Shown: positions 14,601-23,356 of the stretch, in pieces | Position numbering within the stretch: position 1 is the stretch's first letter | How the letters are laid out: each line of letters opens with the position of its first letter | Origin: an uncultured Prevotellaceae bacterium | Lineage (GTDB): Bacteria; Bacteroidota; Bacteroidia; Bacteroidales; Bacteroidaceae | DNA: 24,286 nucleotides | Reading direction: 5' to 3' | Assembly (NCBI GenBank): GCA_900315105.1 | Contig: OMXX01000055.1 | Span: 1-24,286 of the forward strand | Notes under the pieces: model-generated | Seen by the model: the letters and a program-made list of their open reading frames with translations, nothing else | The model's database searches: none | What the model was told of the DNA's origin: nothing | Translations under genes and position numbers: made by a program

Positions 14601-15394
14601 TCGAAAGTGTCATCTGCCTCAGGAATGTCAATTACCGTTGTCTCATCGGTAATATCTGACGAAGCATCCTCTTTCTCAAGGAGATTTGTCTCTTCGGGGA
14701 TACTTGTTTCCTCTGAGCTTCCCTGGGTTTTTGGGCTTTCTGGAATCTCCGGCGTAGTTGGAACCGCCTGTGTTTCCTTTTCTTCAGTGGTTCCTGCATC
14801 ACCAGTTATACCCATTATCTTTTCAATCTTCTCATTCTTTTTGTTATCCTTTTCTTCTTCATCCCTCTTTTCCGTGGTTTGCGGTTTTCCCCAATAAGCA
14901 TTGAGGGTACATACGAGCCATAGCGTTTTCCATGAACGTTCGCCGCGAATTGTTGGGGTATCAGGGGCTGATGGACGTGCACAATATCCGATGAGTTCTT
15001 TTTCCCGTTGTCCTTTGATGTGCTTGTAAATATAGCCGAACTCGTCCACAGACATGTCATAGTTGATATACCCGCACTTGCGATAGTGTGGTTTCTGACT
15101 TTCGTCTTCAATGTCTGTTGTGATGATTTCTACAAAACCGACCTCTCTGTTCGATTGCTCGTCTGCAATGACACGTGCCAATGGCGCCTTGGAACCGCCT
15201 CCTGGCAGGTGTACTTCGCCGGCGGTACCGTCGCCAGACATTTCCAAATAGCCTAATTCCGTCATGCTGGCGCCAGCCTTTGGGCTCGCTTTAATCCACA
15301 CACGTACCTTGGCAATACGCTTGAGTGAGTAGAACAGTACGATGACTCCTAATACTAGGAGTATGTAAAACCATATAAGAGTGTCTATAATCAT
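11633..15394 (-). CDS. Fusion protein: FGE/SUMF1-like domain, membrane helices and two transglutaminase-like domains
   Basis: At 1253 residues this is the longest product. Order: TM1 (4-22) followed by basic residues; a region of unknown fold (30-165); a Pro/Glu/Thr-rich linker (170-300); an FGE/SUMF1-like domain (314-545) with MVHVKGGHFVMG, YPVTQDEWKAVMG, LPTEAQWEYAARGG and GLYDMSGLVREWCSD; four helices (about 626-648, 655-680, 706-724, 729-748); an acidic stretch (763-777); then two related transglutaminase-like domains (about 785-1015, 1030-1253). Their triads are GDCNSKS Cys 920, RHAA His 948, YCETTGD, and GDCDCKS Cys 1161, GHAA His 1189, YCETTGD. Charge pattern puts the FGE and transglutaminase-like parts in the cytoplasm. 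The FGE copper-site cysteines and RGGSW block are not evident, so that domain may be a binding module. It starts 7 bases after the previous gene. Confidence 0.85.
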   Translation of the reverse strand: MIIDTLIWFYILLVLGVIVLFYSLKRIAKVRVWIKASPKAGASMTELGYLEMSGDGTAGEVHLPGGGSKAPLARVIADEQSNREVGFVEIITTDIEDESQKPHYRKCGYINYDMSVDEFGYIYKHIKGQREKELIGYCARPSAPDTPTIRGERSWKTLWLVCTLNAYWGKPQTTEKRDEEEKDNKKNEKIEKIMGITGDAGTTEEKETQAVPTTPEIPESPKTQGSSEETSIPEETNLLEKEDASSDITDETTVIDIPEADDTFEETTAPEPDKEPEDTDTPPIVEEWSEDEKKELDAIKIQHAAILKKLIANMVHVKGGHFVMGADQDTDAVTTEDNKGAVELNESPKHNVTVSDYYINKYPVTQDEWKAVMGDNPSECQDNGNFAVAPVTWKDCQTFLKRLSYLVGTTFVLPTEAQWEYAARGGEKSHGFIFSGSNDFAEVGHKDYRHEVGTKKPNELGLYDMSGLVREWCSDLWGHYTADDQIDPTGPTEDSPLIVKDTEGNFMRAVRSPAGNETVTNRKGENPELIKDFKSYGLRIVCQTRPEGAENSDDTNLPPKETEKKEIKKKSKGNQIAAVCRYYGFHSSKNDILPAEARACAYALLARTFKHRKYSEYYKDHPYGWRDTALLTTLVYSVLFLLLYIFNTGVLQMPLLGNDLLAVGILIAAYYLLWALVRFIKIDCIENSNSFQPKLDLLNKNLGLDFMNWAIVILALIALYFTYSYFDYDLIPLIWAVGFGVMVNMTLTGANRPWRISFSYNDKDTEDEEEEEDEEENVQNPPGDITRNYEWNLDPNYSCRQLHGSLTLYFSATEMSDVRQCNPFFAQRKEKNDKEYILDMFHFLEEHRPFLARTRYVAHYISTTIDKQGLMPLDKIQFTLDFIQEPNIQFVNNKDCNIINHYEDYIRYPDETLYDKEGDCNSKSLLAAMLFHVMGYNVLYLASRRFRHAAIAIEINHKYLTEGWYGSQQTIDELTVSYNGKRYIYCETTGDCFRLGATLDGMHLEDFEEKVLLPVGDQENNEEATESRIYNWDLDSEMGNKLHGNITLDFAVKEIEELRNLNPFKTYGKDSNTYQTNINSIFDFLFKDSDRTNHIRTIAEYIRDSIRKAGFPELDLVQFALDFAQAPNITYCIDEQSASIEYAKEYMRFPDEVLYDKEGDCDCKSSLTAALFHELGYNVIVMLSQKLGHAAIGIECKDEWLQNIHAENSESVIREYNGKRYLYCETTGDGYKIGHIKENDSIQDFETIVEIPA

Positions 15395-15401
15395 GGTGTT
15401 A

Positions 15402-18400
15402 TCAGTCGTTTTTGTTCAAAATTTCGCGATAGGTGTTGCGGTCATTGTAGGCCTCGCTGAAATGCTCTGCCTCGAAGAGTTTTAGCCATTCGCTGGAATT
15501 GTCATTGGGACAGACTGCCCAGAGTATTAAGGATGATGTGTGGAGAACATAAGGTTTTTCCATTATCATAGGCATAAGTTCTTCGTCCTTGAGTTTCCCG
15601 GCATAAAGTTTCTCGTTTTTTCGCTTTTTGTTCTCTTTGGCCTGCACTTCGTCTTGGAATATGCGCTCTTCGCGAATCGTTTGGTCGAAGTCTTCTTTCG
15701 GGAAGATGCGGTTGTAGGAGAAGTGCCCGAAGCAGCGCCAGCGCGTTATAAAGATATATTTCTGATACAACTCATCATACTTCGATACCTGTGTGCGTGT
15801 AGTATATAGAGGCAGGTAGCCGGCAAGCAGATCATCGATCTCCCGATTGACTTTTATGTCGGCATATTCAGAATCGGCTTCAGAAGTAATTTCTCCATTT
15901 GTGGCGGCGTAGGCCAACATCGACTCCAATAGGGTTAATTTATTAATTTTTTTCTTGTATTGGATCAGCTTTTCGCCGACTGTTGGGAATTCACGCGGCA
16001 CCATTTCGCCCTTGATGCCTTTCGTCAATAGGTTTTGGAAGCTATTTTTAATCTCTTCCCAATTTTGTTCCTTTTGGGCAATCAATTCGTCACGACTGAC
16101 AAAAACGTAGTCGCCGCTCCCCTCTTCGAAGCGTCGGGCATGGGGCTCTATAAGACTGACGTCACGGAAGAGTATAGCCAGTTCATTGTTAAAGCGATTA
16201 ATCAGTTGAAAGTAATTGCCCTTGGTAAGCTCATTGATATAACGGGGTGTATAGTTCACGCGAATGCGGCTTCCTTCGATTTCTGTCGTTGGGATGATTT
16301 CTTCTCCGTTGAACATGCCTCCGTTTAAAGGTTGGTTGAACATGCTTACAGGGAATAACAATTTTAGGGCGGGATTTGGAGTCGGGAAACTAACTTCACG
16401 TCGAATGCGCTTACAGCGTGTAAGGTATTCGTCACCAAGCGCAATCATCTTATTATATAACTCTAACCCCTCGGACTCGATGCGGTTGGCCAGGCGGGCG
16501 TAAGCGTCGTGCAGGTAATAGGCTTTCAGAATACGGATGAGTTGCGCACGCTTACGTATATAGAGGAGAAACGCTATAAACTGAATAAGCAAGGGAAGTA
16601 AAAAGAGTCCTAGGGCCCACCAAAAGGCATTGTCATATACGTTGCCAAGGTTGACGAGGCGCGGTGAGATGAAGTCCAAAATTGGCAGTATCGCCAGTAC
16701 GAGCATGAGCCCCATAAAGAAACAGCGTGTAAGCGTAGCCAGCAGTGTGCGCTCTTTGCTCAGCAGTCCTCTCAGGTTGGCCAGCACTTCATCGCGCATA
16801 TTCTTACATCCAGCTCCGTTGTTCTTGGCTTGTATATCATTAGCATAGACGTCATGATACTCCTCGAAAGGATCTTTCTGCTTCTTTGGAACAATCTGGG
16901 TATCATACATGATCTTATGCCAAAAATTCCTCTCGATAGCGCGTTGTAAATCTTCCTTCTCTTTTGAGAGGTGTTCTTCCAGGTCTTTAAACTTTCTCTC
17001 AATGAACGAGAGCGCACCGTCGTGTTCATTGACCTTAGAGAGAATACGAGTGATAGCGGGGAGAATAGTTATCTCTGCGCTCTTAAAACTTCTCACGCTG
17101 TGAGCGGAAATTTCGTCTAAGCGTGCGCTGGTTCCTTCCTCAATTCGTTTAAGAATATCGCGCAACAATTCGGCGGGGAAGAAGCGTAGGCGGTAGAGAT
17201 AGTATTGTTTCTTTAGATATTTGTGCAGGAAGTCGTGTATGGGGTGAGGCCTTACTTCCGGACGTTCGTAATCATTCAATTCAAAGTTCTCCGGATTTAT
17301 GGTCTTTACGAATAGGTCTGCAGAATACAGGTCCTTATCTACCAATTCAATGTCTTGATTGACATTCTCATTATCGCCATTCTCCTTAAAGTTGTTAACG
17401 ATGGAGTTGGCAACTTCGTCTGCATCGTTCTGATCCTCCACCGTCATGTCGAAGAAGACTGATGTAGCACCCATCGAAAAATAGAAACAGTCATCCGAAC
17501 CTGTGCCGCTCAATAATGGATGGTTGCTGTCGCAAGCTAAGAATAGGTGTGCGATACATTGGAGCAGATATTGAGCCTGTTCCTCCTCTGAGAGGAGAGA
17601 GTAGGTGCATTCCGTGCGGTTTTGCACGTTCTGGTACAACATCATGTGGTCATAGCCACGTATGGCTGTGATATTATGTTGTACTTCTACTTCATTGAGC
17701 AGACGTAAAATGGCAGAACGCTCGTTGACGTGATAGGTGTTAACATTGCACGGAACATATAACATGCCGAAAATCGACATGCCTTGATGAATATGTGCTG
17801 GCAGAAAACGGCCTTTCTCCTTTTGAAGAATCGCCGCTATGGCGGGAAAGAGCATGCGGGTAAGGTCCTCTGTCACATCTCCAAGCACAGCAATGTTAAT
17901 AGATTGATAAGGTTTGGCATTCGACTTGCGAAGCGTCATGATAAAGTCCTTGCCTGTGCTGACTATGGCTTCTTGAAAGTCGTACAGTTTATTTGCTACA
18001 TCTTTGATACGGTCACGGTCGTTGATGTCCAGACCTGTGAAATAGGTGTCATAGTCGAACGCACTGTAATACCAGTAGTCGCCACGAATGATGGCCCGGC
18101 GTGCAGCTTTTTCACGTTCTTCTTCATCAACTTTTTCCTCTATGGTTCTTGATTTTACAGAATCTGAACCAACAGCCTTGTTCTCTTCCGGTAGATTAAG
18201 GTTAGACATACCCAATCCTGGCGTCTGTTCTGCTTTGTCATCGGCAATGGAATCTGGTGAACAGTCACTATCTGCATCAGCAGGGGGTATATCTGAGCAG
18301 GTGGGTTTCAGATTAGTATTCTTGAGCGCGTCGGGAATAAAGACGTGCTCCATCTTCCCGACGAGATGCAGGAACGCATCTCGTCGGTCGGATTTCTTGG

Positions 18401-18428
18401 TAATATCAATAATCCAAAGAGGAAGCAT
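15402..18428 (-). CDS. Large two-helix membrane protein of the tubulin-like cluster, unknown family
   Basis: This 1008-residue protein has two close membrane helices (about 566-586 and 602-624). Basic residues flank both outer sides (ERTLLATLTR before, IRKRAQLIR after), so both long arms should lie in the cytoplasm with a short outside loop. Residues 475-505 look coiled-coil-like. Part of the N-terminal arm (about 175-330: INIAVLGDVTEDLTRMLFPA and later FSMGATSVFFD) has alternating strands and helices that could be a degenerate nucleotide-binding or tubulin-like fold, but no intact GTP motif is present. It lies 11 bases after the tubulin-like gene and 7 before the fusion gene, so the three should act together, plausibly with this protein as the membrane dock. 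Confidence 0.75.
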   Translation of the reverse strand: MLPLWIIDITKKSDRRDAFLHLVGKMEHVFIPDALKNTNLKPTCSDIPPADADSDCSPDSIADDKAEQTPGLGMSNLNLPEENKAVGSDSVKSRTIEEKVDEEEREKAARRAIIRGDYWYYSAFDYDTYFTGLDINDRDRIKDVANKLYDFQEAIVSTGKDFIMTLRKSNAKPYQSINIAVLGDVTEDLTRMLFPAIAAILQKEKGRFLPAHIHQGMSIFGMLYVPCNVNTYHVNERSAILRLLNEVEVQHNITAIRGYDHMMLYQNVQNRTECTYSLLSEEEQAQYLLQCIAHLFLACDSNHPLLSGTGSDDCFYFSMGATSVFFDMTVEDQNDADEVANSIVNNFKENGDNENVNQDIELVDKDLYSADLFVKTINPENFELNDYERPEVRPHPIHDFLHKYLKKQYYLYRLRFFPAELLRDILKRIEEGTSARLDEISAHSVRSFKSAEITILPAITRILSKVNEHDGALSFIERKFKDLEEHLSKEKEDLQRAIERNFWHKIMYDTQIVPKKQKDPFEEYHDVYANDIQAKNNGAGCKNMRDEVLANLRGLLSKERTLLATLTRCFFMGLMLVLAILPILDFISPRLVNLGNVYDNAFWWALGLFLLPLLIQFIAFLLYIRKRAQLIRILKAYYLHDAYARLANRIESEGLELYNKMIALGDEYLTRCKRIRREVSFPTPNPALKLLFPVSMFNQPLNGGMFNGEEIIPTTEIEGSRIRVNYTPRYINELTKGNYFQLINRFNNELAILFRDVSLIEPHARRFEEGSGDYVFVSRDELIAQKEQNWEEIKNSFQNLLTKGIKGEMVPREFPTVGEKLIQYKKKINKLTLLESMLAYAATNGEITSEADSEYADIKVNREIDDLLAGYLPLYTTRTQVSKYDELYQKYIFITRWRCFGHFSYNRIFPKEDFDQTIREERIFQDEVQAKENKKRKNEKLYAGKLKDEELMPMIMEKPYVLHTSSLILWAVCPNDNSSEWLKLFEAEHFSEAYNDRNTYREILNKND

Positions 18429-18439
18429 TTGAAAAGAAT

Positions 18440-21400
18440 TTACTTAATAAACTTATGCACTCTGTCAAAATCTTCACGGACAATGTTGAAGAGCACATTG
18501 TAGAGACGCTGCTCGGCAGGCATCGGAGATGCCTTCTTCCTTTTGTTGAGATCGTTCAATAATTCTTTGTGCTTTGCTTCATATTTGTCCTTGAATACAG
18601 CCTCACCAGACAGTGTCTTTCCTTTAACACTGCGATTTTGTTGTCGCAAGATAGACTGAAGAATCGATTCTGTGGTTTCACCAAATCGGTAGTTGTAATA
18701 AAGTTCTACATATTTGGTAAACTGATCATAGAAAGTCTTGCCCTCTATCTCCTTATAAAGTTTACGACCATTATCTTCGAATCGTAACACGATTTGTCCA
18801 GTCTTTTGATGAATGGACATTGCTTCGGGCAAAGCTATATAGAAATCTTCTTTCTCCGGGATATACATCGTGTTTTTGTAAATATCCATATCGGGGTCAT
18901 AATCTTCATCCGCATAGAAGAACGGTGATGTTTCCTCTTTGAACATGTCCAGAAGGAGCATCTTAGCAAAGGTTCTATGCTGTGGGAGAACTTCTTCCGG
19001 CAGGTCATCCAATGTGATCTTGTCGAGGAACTGGGCGAAGTAGTGGTGGAAGTGGTACTTTTCGCGGAAGGTAGCCTTGTCATACACCATCTTGATAGAG
19101 TCATAGATTCGGTAGTCCTCAAGAGAAAGACCGTACTTAGACTTAAGCACCAATGCCGTGTTCTCGTCGTCTGCTTTCTCGAAGCGGTGTTTGGGATTAC
19201 CCTTCTGGAACCCCAGCATCTCCGTAGCCAAATCTTCGCTGCCGGCGACAAAGACGATGTGTTCTTCCTTTTTCATCACATCAATGCGATTGGCATTGTA
19301 ACTGAAGAAGAGCGCGGGATTTAGACTGCGACGGACATTGTCCTTTTCTTCGTTGGTAAGGTCGGAGAAGAATGCGGAAATTTTCTTGTTATCCCATTTT
19401 TCTTGAATTGGTTTTTCTCCGTGCATCTTCTTGTCAAAGATTGAAATGGCCAGTGAAAGGAAATCCTCGACCACCTTCTCATCAGAACGCTCAAGGTTGG
19501 GGTTGCAGAAGTAGCGAGTTTCGGCGGTCTTCTCTTCTTTCTTGGTTTTTTCATCCACCTTGGTGAAGAATACCTGATATTGTCCGCTCTTGATTTCTTG
19601 TTGGACGTCTTCGTTGACAGCATTATAAATGTTGTCATCCAGGAATTTCTCCAAATCTTTGCGTTCAGGCGTTTCGGCTTCGTCCTCCTGGGCATTGATA
19701 AAGACACGATAGAGGCGGCTAAAGATATTATCGCTAATCCAGCCATTACCATCGGCAATCGTGGTTAACTGAGGCAGATAGACAGTTGTGACATCCATTG
19801 CTGTTGCACCCATATCCATAGCCAATTTGATGTAGAGTTTCACAGCTTCGCGATTCATTTCTTCTGCTTTGTCAATAAAGCTTGCTAAGTGCTTTTTCAG
19901 TTTTGATAGTTCGTCGTTCTTCTCGTCAGTACAGAAATCTTTTTTAAGATCATGTGCCCACTTATCGATAGCGATACGAATACTATCACCTGCGTACGCT
20001 TGCAATTTATCGATGTATGCCTGGATATCGCCTTTGTTCGATCCTACGGTCTTTTCTTTTAGGCTAATCTTGCTGGCTTTTTCGTGCAGTTCCGGAAGGT
20101 TGCCCTCGTCAGGACTTTCGAAGCCTTTTTTCTCTTCTTCGTCAAATTTTTCAAGCATGTACTTGCGAACGGCATCAATGGCATCATGGGCATACTTTAA
20201 ACCATGTGTGCGAATCCACATCTCTGCTTTCGACCATATATCTTGAACAATCTTTTGTTTATACTCATCGCGTTTGTCCGAGGAATTGCTCTCATTTTCA
20301 ATATTCTTCTTTATGTCGTCGATCATACTTTGAATAGCCGACAACTCCAATTGAGAGTCTAATTTTTCGGCGTTGGAGTCTTGGGTATTCTCAAGGGTGT
20401 CCTTCAAATCCTTGATGGCGTTTCCGCCTGCAATCTTATTGGCGATAGTTCCTGAAATATTTGGATCAAGCTCACGGAACAAATCTTTATAAAGCCCTTC
20501 GATGGCGCTTTCTTCAATTTTAGCGTCTTTGCCATCTTTATTCAACAACCAACTACGGAGAATATCTCTTCTCAAGCGGAAACGCATGTACTTGTTGAAC
20601 TGCTCGTTAGGTTTCTGCAGTGACACATAGCCCATAGGAACTAGGAAGTCCTTGTGGTTGCGCTCCATGATGTCATTCATATAGTTGTCGATGTCAGAGC
20701 GGAAAGTGGCGCCAGCTTTACCATTATGCAGGTGATAGAGCATTTCGGCAGTGTTGCGATACATCGTGCGGGTGGTGCCGAGACTTGTGCCCTTGTCAGT
20801 CTGGATGTCTATAGGAATCAGATAATAGAAGGGGCAGTAGCGGCGCTGGGAGTCAATCAGCGTATAGTCGTTCTGGAAGGCCAAACGGTGCATCACTGTA
20901 TTTTGCTTCTGCTCGAAACTCATAGCTTTGAAGGCACTTAACTCAGAGAAGACACCATAGGCGTTCAACGTATATTTCTCCTCCGTAGAGTTGCTGTCTA
21001 TATATACCTTTGGCATATACATTGTCAGCACCAGTTGAGGATCACCATTACCCACTACTTGATGGTGAATTTGGTTGAGGTGATAAAGTACATCGTTGAA
21101 GATGCCTGAACCAGTACCTCCAAGCGTGGAGCCAACTACCCAATAGTAGATGATACAATCCTCACCGCCTACTGTCTTCACATCGTTGAGCGACGAGATT
21201 GCTGCTTGAACCTTGCTTTGGAAATCCGTCAGCGAATGTGCGAAAGCGATTCGGCTCTTCATTCGGAATGCACCGGCGCCGAAAGCCAGTGGTTGGTCGG
21301 GAATCTTGGCTGCTAACTCTGGAGAGCATGCTTCAAGAATTCGCTTATTGATAAGCGTATTGGGGTCTTGTGTTGCCTCATAGTAGATGGCATGGGGATT

Positions 21401-21673
21401 AGCACGCCCTAGATTGATAAGGTCGGTCTGCGGGCTGATGAAAGGCACCTTACCCTGTTCGAAAGTGGCACGGTTGCGCTTGTTGGCTTCGTCAATGTCA
21501 CGCTGGTCGGTGTCGATGAAGAGGAAGCGATAACTGTCGTTCATGGCTTGCAGGCGACTCTTGGTTGCTGTGGCTTCTGCGAAGCGCTTTTCATACACCT
21601 TCTCTTTAATCTGCGATACGGTCTGACAACCAGAACCGCCGATGCCGATAAAGATATGTTTCTCGTTTGCCAT
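18440..21673 (-). CDS. Tubulin/FtsZ-superfamily protein (Tubulin_2-like), 1077 residues
   Basis: The N-terminal part shows the GTP-binding loops of the tubulin/FtsZ superfamily: HIFIGIGGSGCQTV (loop T1, Gly 10-Gly 15), LFIDTD (51-56) and the signature VVGSTLGGTGSGIFND (GGTGSG at 185-190, loop T4). This fits the tubulin-like families found outside cell division, which sit beside vWA proteins and are predicted to reshape membranes. The protein is much longer than FtsZ (about 350-400); after about residue 370 come long charged helical segments (430-600) and a large C-terminal region of unknown fold. No membrane helix is visible, so it should be cytosolic. It follows the vWA gene by 34 bases. GTP binding is well supported; polymerisation is inference. 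Confidence 0.88.
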   Translation of the reverse strand: MANEKHIFIGIGGSGCQTVSQIKEKVYEKRFAEATATKSRLQAMNDSYRFLFIDTDQRDIDEANKRNRATFEQGKVPFISPQTDLINLGRANPHAIYYEATQDPNTLINKRILEACSPELAAKIPDQPLAFGAGAFRMKSRIAFAHSLTDFQSKVQAAISSLNDVKTVGGEDCIIYYWVVGSTLGGTGSGIFNDVLYHLNQIHHQVVGNGDPQLVLTMYMPKVYIDSNSTEEKYTLNAYGVFSELSAFKAMSFEQKQNTVMHRLAFQNDYTLIDSQRRYCPFYYLIPIDIQTDKGTSLGTTRTMYRNTAEMLYHLHNGKAGATFRSDIDNYMNDIMERNHKDFLVPMGYVSLQKPNEQFNKYMRFRLRRDILRSWLLNKDGKDAKIEESAIEGLYKDLFRELDPNISGTIANKIAGGNAIKDLKDTLENTQDSNAEKLDSQLELSAIQSMIDDIKKNIENESNSSDKRDEYKQKIVQDIWSKAEMWIRTHGLKYAHDAIDAVRKYMLEKFDEEEKKGFESPDEGNLPELHEKASKISLKEKTVGSNKGDIQAYIDKLQAYAGDSIRIAIDKWAHDLKKDFCTDEKNDELSKLKKHLASFIDKAEEMNREAVKLYIKLAMDMGATAMDVTTVYLPQLTTIADGNGWISDNIFSRLYRVFINAQEDEAETPERKDLEKFLDDNIYNAVNEDVQQEIKSGQYQVFFTKVDEKTKKEEKTAETRYFCNPNLERSDEKVVEDFLSLAISIFDKKMHGEKPIQEKWDNKKISAFFSDLTNEEKDNVRRSLNPALFFSYNANRIDVMKKEEHIVFVAGSEDLATEMLGFQKGNPKHRFEKADDENTALVLKSKYGLSLEDYRIYDSIKMVYDKATFREKYHFHHYFAQFLDKITLDDLPEEVLPQHRTFAKMLLLDMFKEETSPFFYADEDYDPDMDIYKNTMYIPEKEDFYIALPEAMSIHQKTGQIVLRFEDNGRKLYKEIEGKTFYDQFTKYVELYYNYRFGETTESILQSILRQQNRSVKGKTLSGEAVFKDKYEAKHKELLNDLNKRKKASPMPAEQRLYNVLFNIVREDFDRVHKFIK

Positions 21674-21707
21674 AATAAAAAAGAATTAATATTGTTAATA
21701 ACTGTAA

Positions 21708-23315
21708 TTATGTAAGCATGATTTTTACTGAGTGAGTAAGCTCTCGTGAAGACGAACCGCATTTTACTAACATAGAGGTTGGACCACCATAACTGAGCTT
21801 CCCAGATTTTGCTTTGCCGAGTGCAACATATTTCATGGTACAGGTCCATGCAAAATAGGGTTTGGCAAAGACGAGGAAAGGATTGGCCTTCTTCTTCTCA
21901 ATAACGAACTGCCAGTCGGCATCATCAACCTTTAAACGTGGCGAGCCGCCCTTGCCTATAGTCAGACGTGCGGAAGCCGGTTGTTTGGGTAGGCGTACCA
22001 TGTCGCCAAGCTGATTGCCCTGAGCATCTTTGAATGTGATATTTCCTTTAAAGCAAAGGCTATTGTTGCGTGCAATGGCCTTGATGACACCTATTATATA
22101 TAGTATGAGGAGAATCAGCAGTGTCAAGGCTAACCAAAATGGCATAAAGAAAGTAAAGAGCCAGCGGTCTTCTGCTTTCTTTGTGTTAGGCAGAGGCTTG
22201 TGAACACCCAAAGATGCGAGTTCGTTATCATAGGGTGTTGGAAGGTCTAGGCCTAAATTGATACTATCTTGCAAATGGTGGAAACCATAGTCATGGTGTT
22301 TTATCTGCCCAAGTTGCACTTCAATGAGTGTGTCGCGTGTCTGCGTGAAGTTTTTCTTGTTATTCTCAAATATGAAATCTGTACCATCCATGTAAGTGGA
22401 GTCAATCTTCATAGTGGGATATAGTTTGCTTGGCGTCCAATGTACCTTAGCAGCAACCTTGCCATCAACGTTTGTGGTCGTTTCTAGCTTAATTGGGTTT
22501 AGTCGGTTGGCGTTGTCAATAACGGCCTTCAGCTTTGTGACCATGATATCTCGCTTTAACTGCTCAAACCATTGCCCGATCATAACACCAGGGTTTGTCA
22601 GTGGCACTATTTCCATGCCACCGTTCTCCGTCGGGAACACTTGTTCTTTTAATTGCGGTAGGCAATAACCGGGCATTTTTTTGTTAACCGGCAGCTCCAA
22701 AGCAATGCTACGCGTATAAATATTGTTGGTTGCGGCACCGATGGCAGTGTTCAGCTCTTCTATCTCCTGCGGTTTCAATTTTCGCTCGGATGGACTGTCA
22801 CCTTTCACATCATTGCGGAAGTCTGTCAGCAAAACAATAACATTAACCTTGTAATCACGATTGTTTTGGATGACCTTGCAGATGGCATTGACAGCTTTGG
22901 GGATGTCGGTATAACCCTTGAACCCTTGCTGATAAGAGGGATCGGTATATAGATTGCCAATATTTTGGTTTAAGGCCCTTCTTACATCCAAGTTAATGAC
23001 ACCGCAATAACTCAACATGTTAGGCAATGCCTCTGTGCCAAATGGAATGACGTCCACACGATCATTGTCGGGCAGAGCTTGAAAGAATGGCTGTAGGGCT
23101 TGAACGACAAAACCGCTATATTGGTTCATCGTACCGGAAACATCAACAGCAAAGATATAGTGAGCGGGGTATTTGATTAACTCTTCGCGATAGAGTTCCG
23201 TTAATTGTGGATAGGTTTGTTCCAAATAGGCCAATGGAGATTGGCCCAATGATGTTGTCATCGATAATGCGATGAACAACAATGTTAAAATAGATGTTTT
23301 TAAATGAGTTTTCAT
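21708..23315 (-). CDS. Secreted membrane-anchored von Willebrand A protein
   Basis: From the ATG at 23313-23315 (535 residues) the protein begins with a signal peptide (about 1-24). A TTG-started frame would add 13 residues in front of the signal and is less likely. A vWA domain follows (about 52-260) with a metal-ion site: AVDVSGT (Asp 58, Ser 60, Thr 62 in place of the usual second Ser), GYTDIPKA (Thr 136) and VLLTDFRND (Asp 165). One membrane helix at about 386-412 is followed by basic residues, so the vWA domain faces the periplasm and a beta-rich C-terminal part of about 120 residues faces the cytoplasm, where it could meet the tubulin-like protein. vWA-tubulin pairs are a known genome association. 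The domain is certain; the partner role is inference. Confidence 0.88.
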   Translation of the reverse strand: MKTHLKTSILTLLFIALSMTTSLGQSPLAYLEQTYPQLTELYREELIKYPAHYIFAVDVSGTMNQYSGFVVQALQPFFQALPDNDRVDVIPFGTEALPNMLSYCGVINLDVRRALNQNIGNLYTDPSYQQGFKGYTDIPKAVNAICKVIQNNRDYKVNVIVLLTDFRNDVKGDSPSERKLKPQEIEELNTAIGAATNNIYTRSIALELPVNKKMPGYCLPQLKEQVFPTENGGMEIVPLTNPGVMIGQWFEQLKRDIMVTKLKAVIDNANRLNPIKLETTTNVDGKVAAKVHWTPSKLYPTMKIDSTYMDGTDFIFENNKKNFTQTRDTLIEVQLGQIKHHDYGFHHLQDSINLGLDLPTPYDNELASLGVHKPLPNTKKAEDRWLFTFFMPFWLALTLLILLILYIIGVIKAIARNNSLCFKGNITFKDAQGNQLGDMVRLPKQPASARLTIGKGGSPRLKVDDADWQFVIEKKKANPFLVFAKPYFAWTCTMKYVALGKAKSGKLSYGGPTSMLVKCGSSSRELTHSVKIMLT

Positions 23316-23356
23316 GATACCAATATAATAAGGTTTATGTAAGCCGTTTTGCAATT

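Noticed and set aside
23316..23354. TTG start for the vWA gene
   Set aside because: It would place 13 polar residues before a good signal peptide; the ATG at 23313-23315 gives a normal signal peptide.
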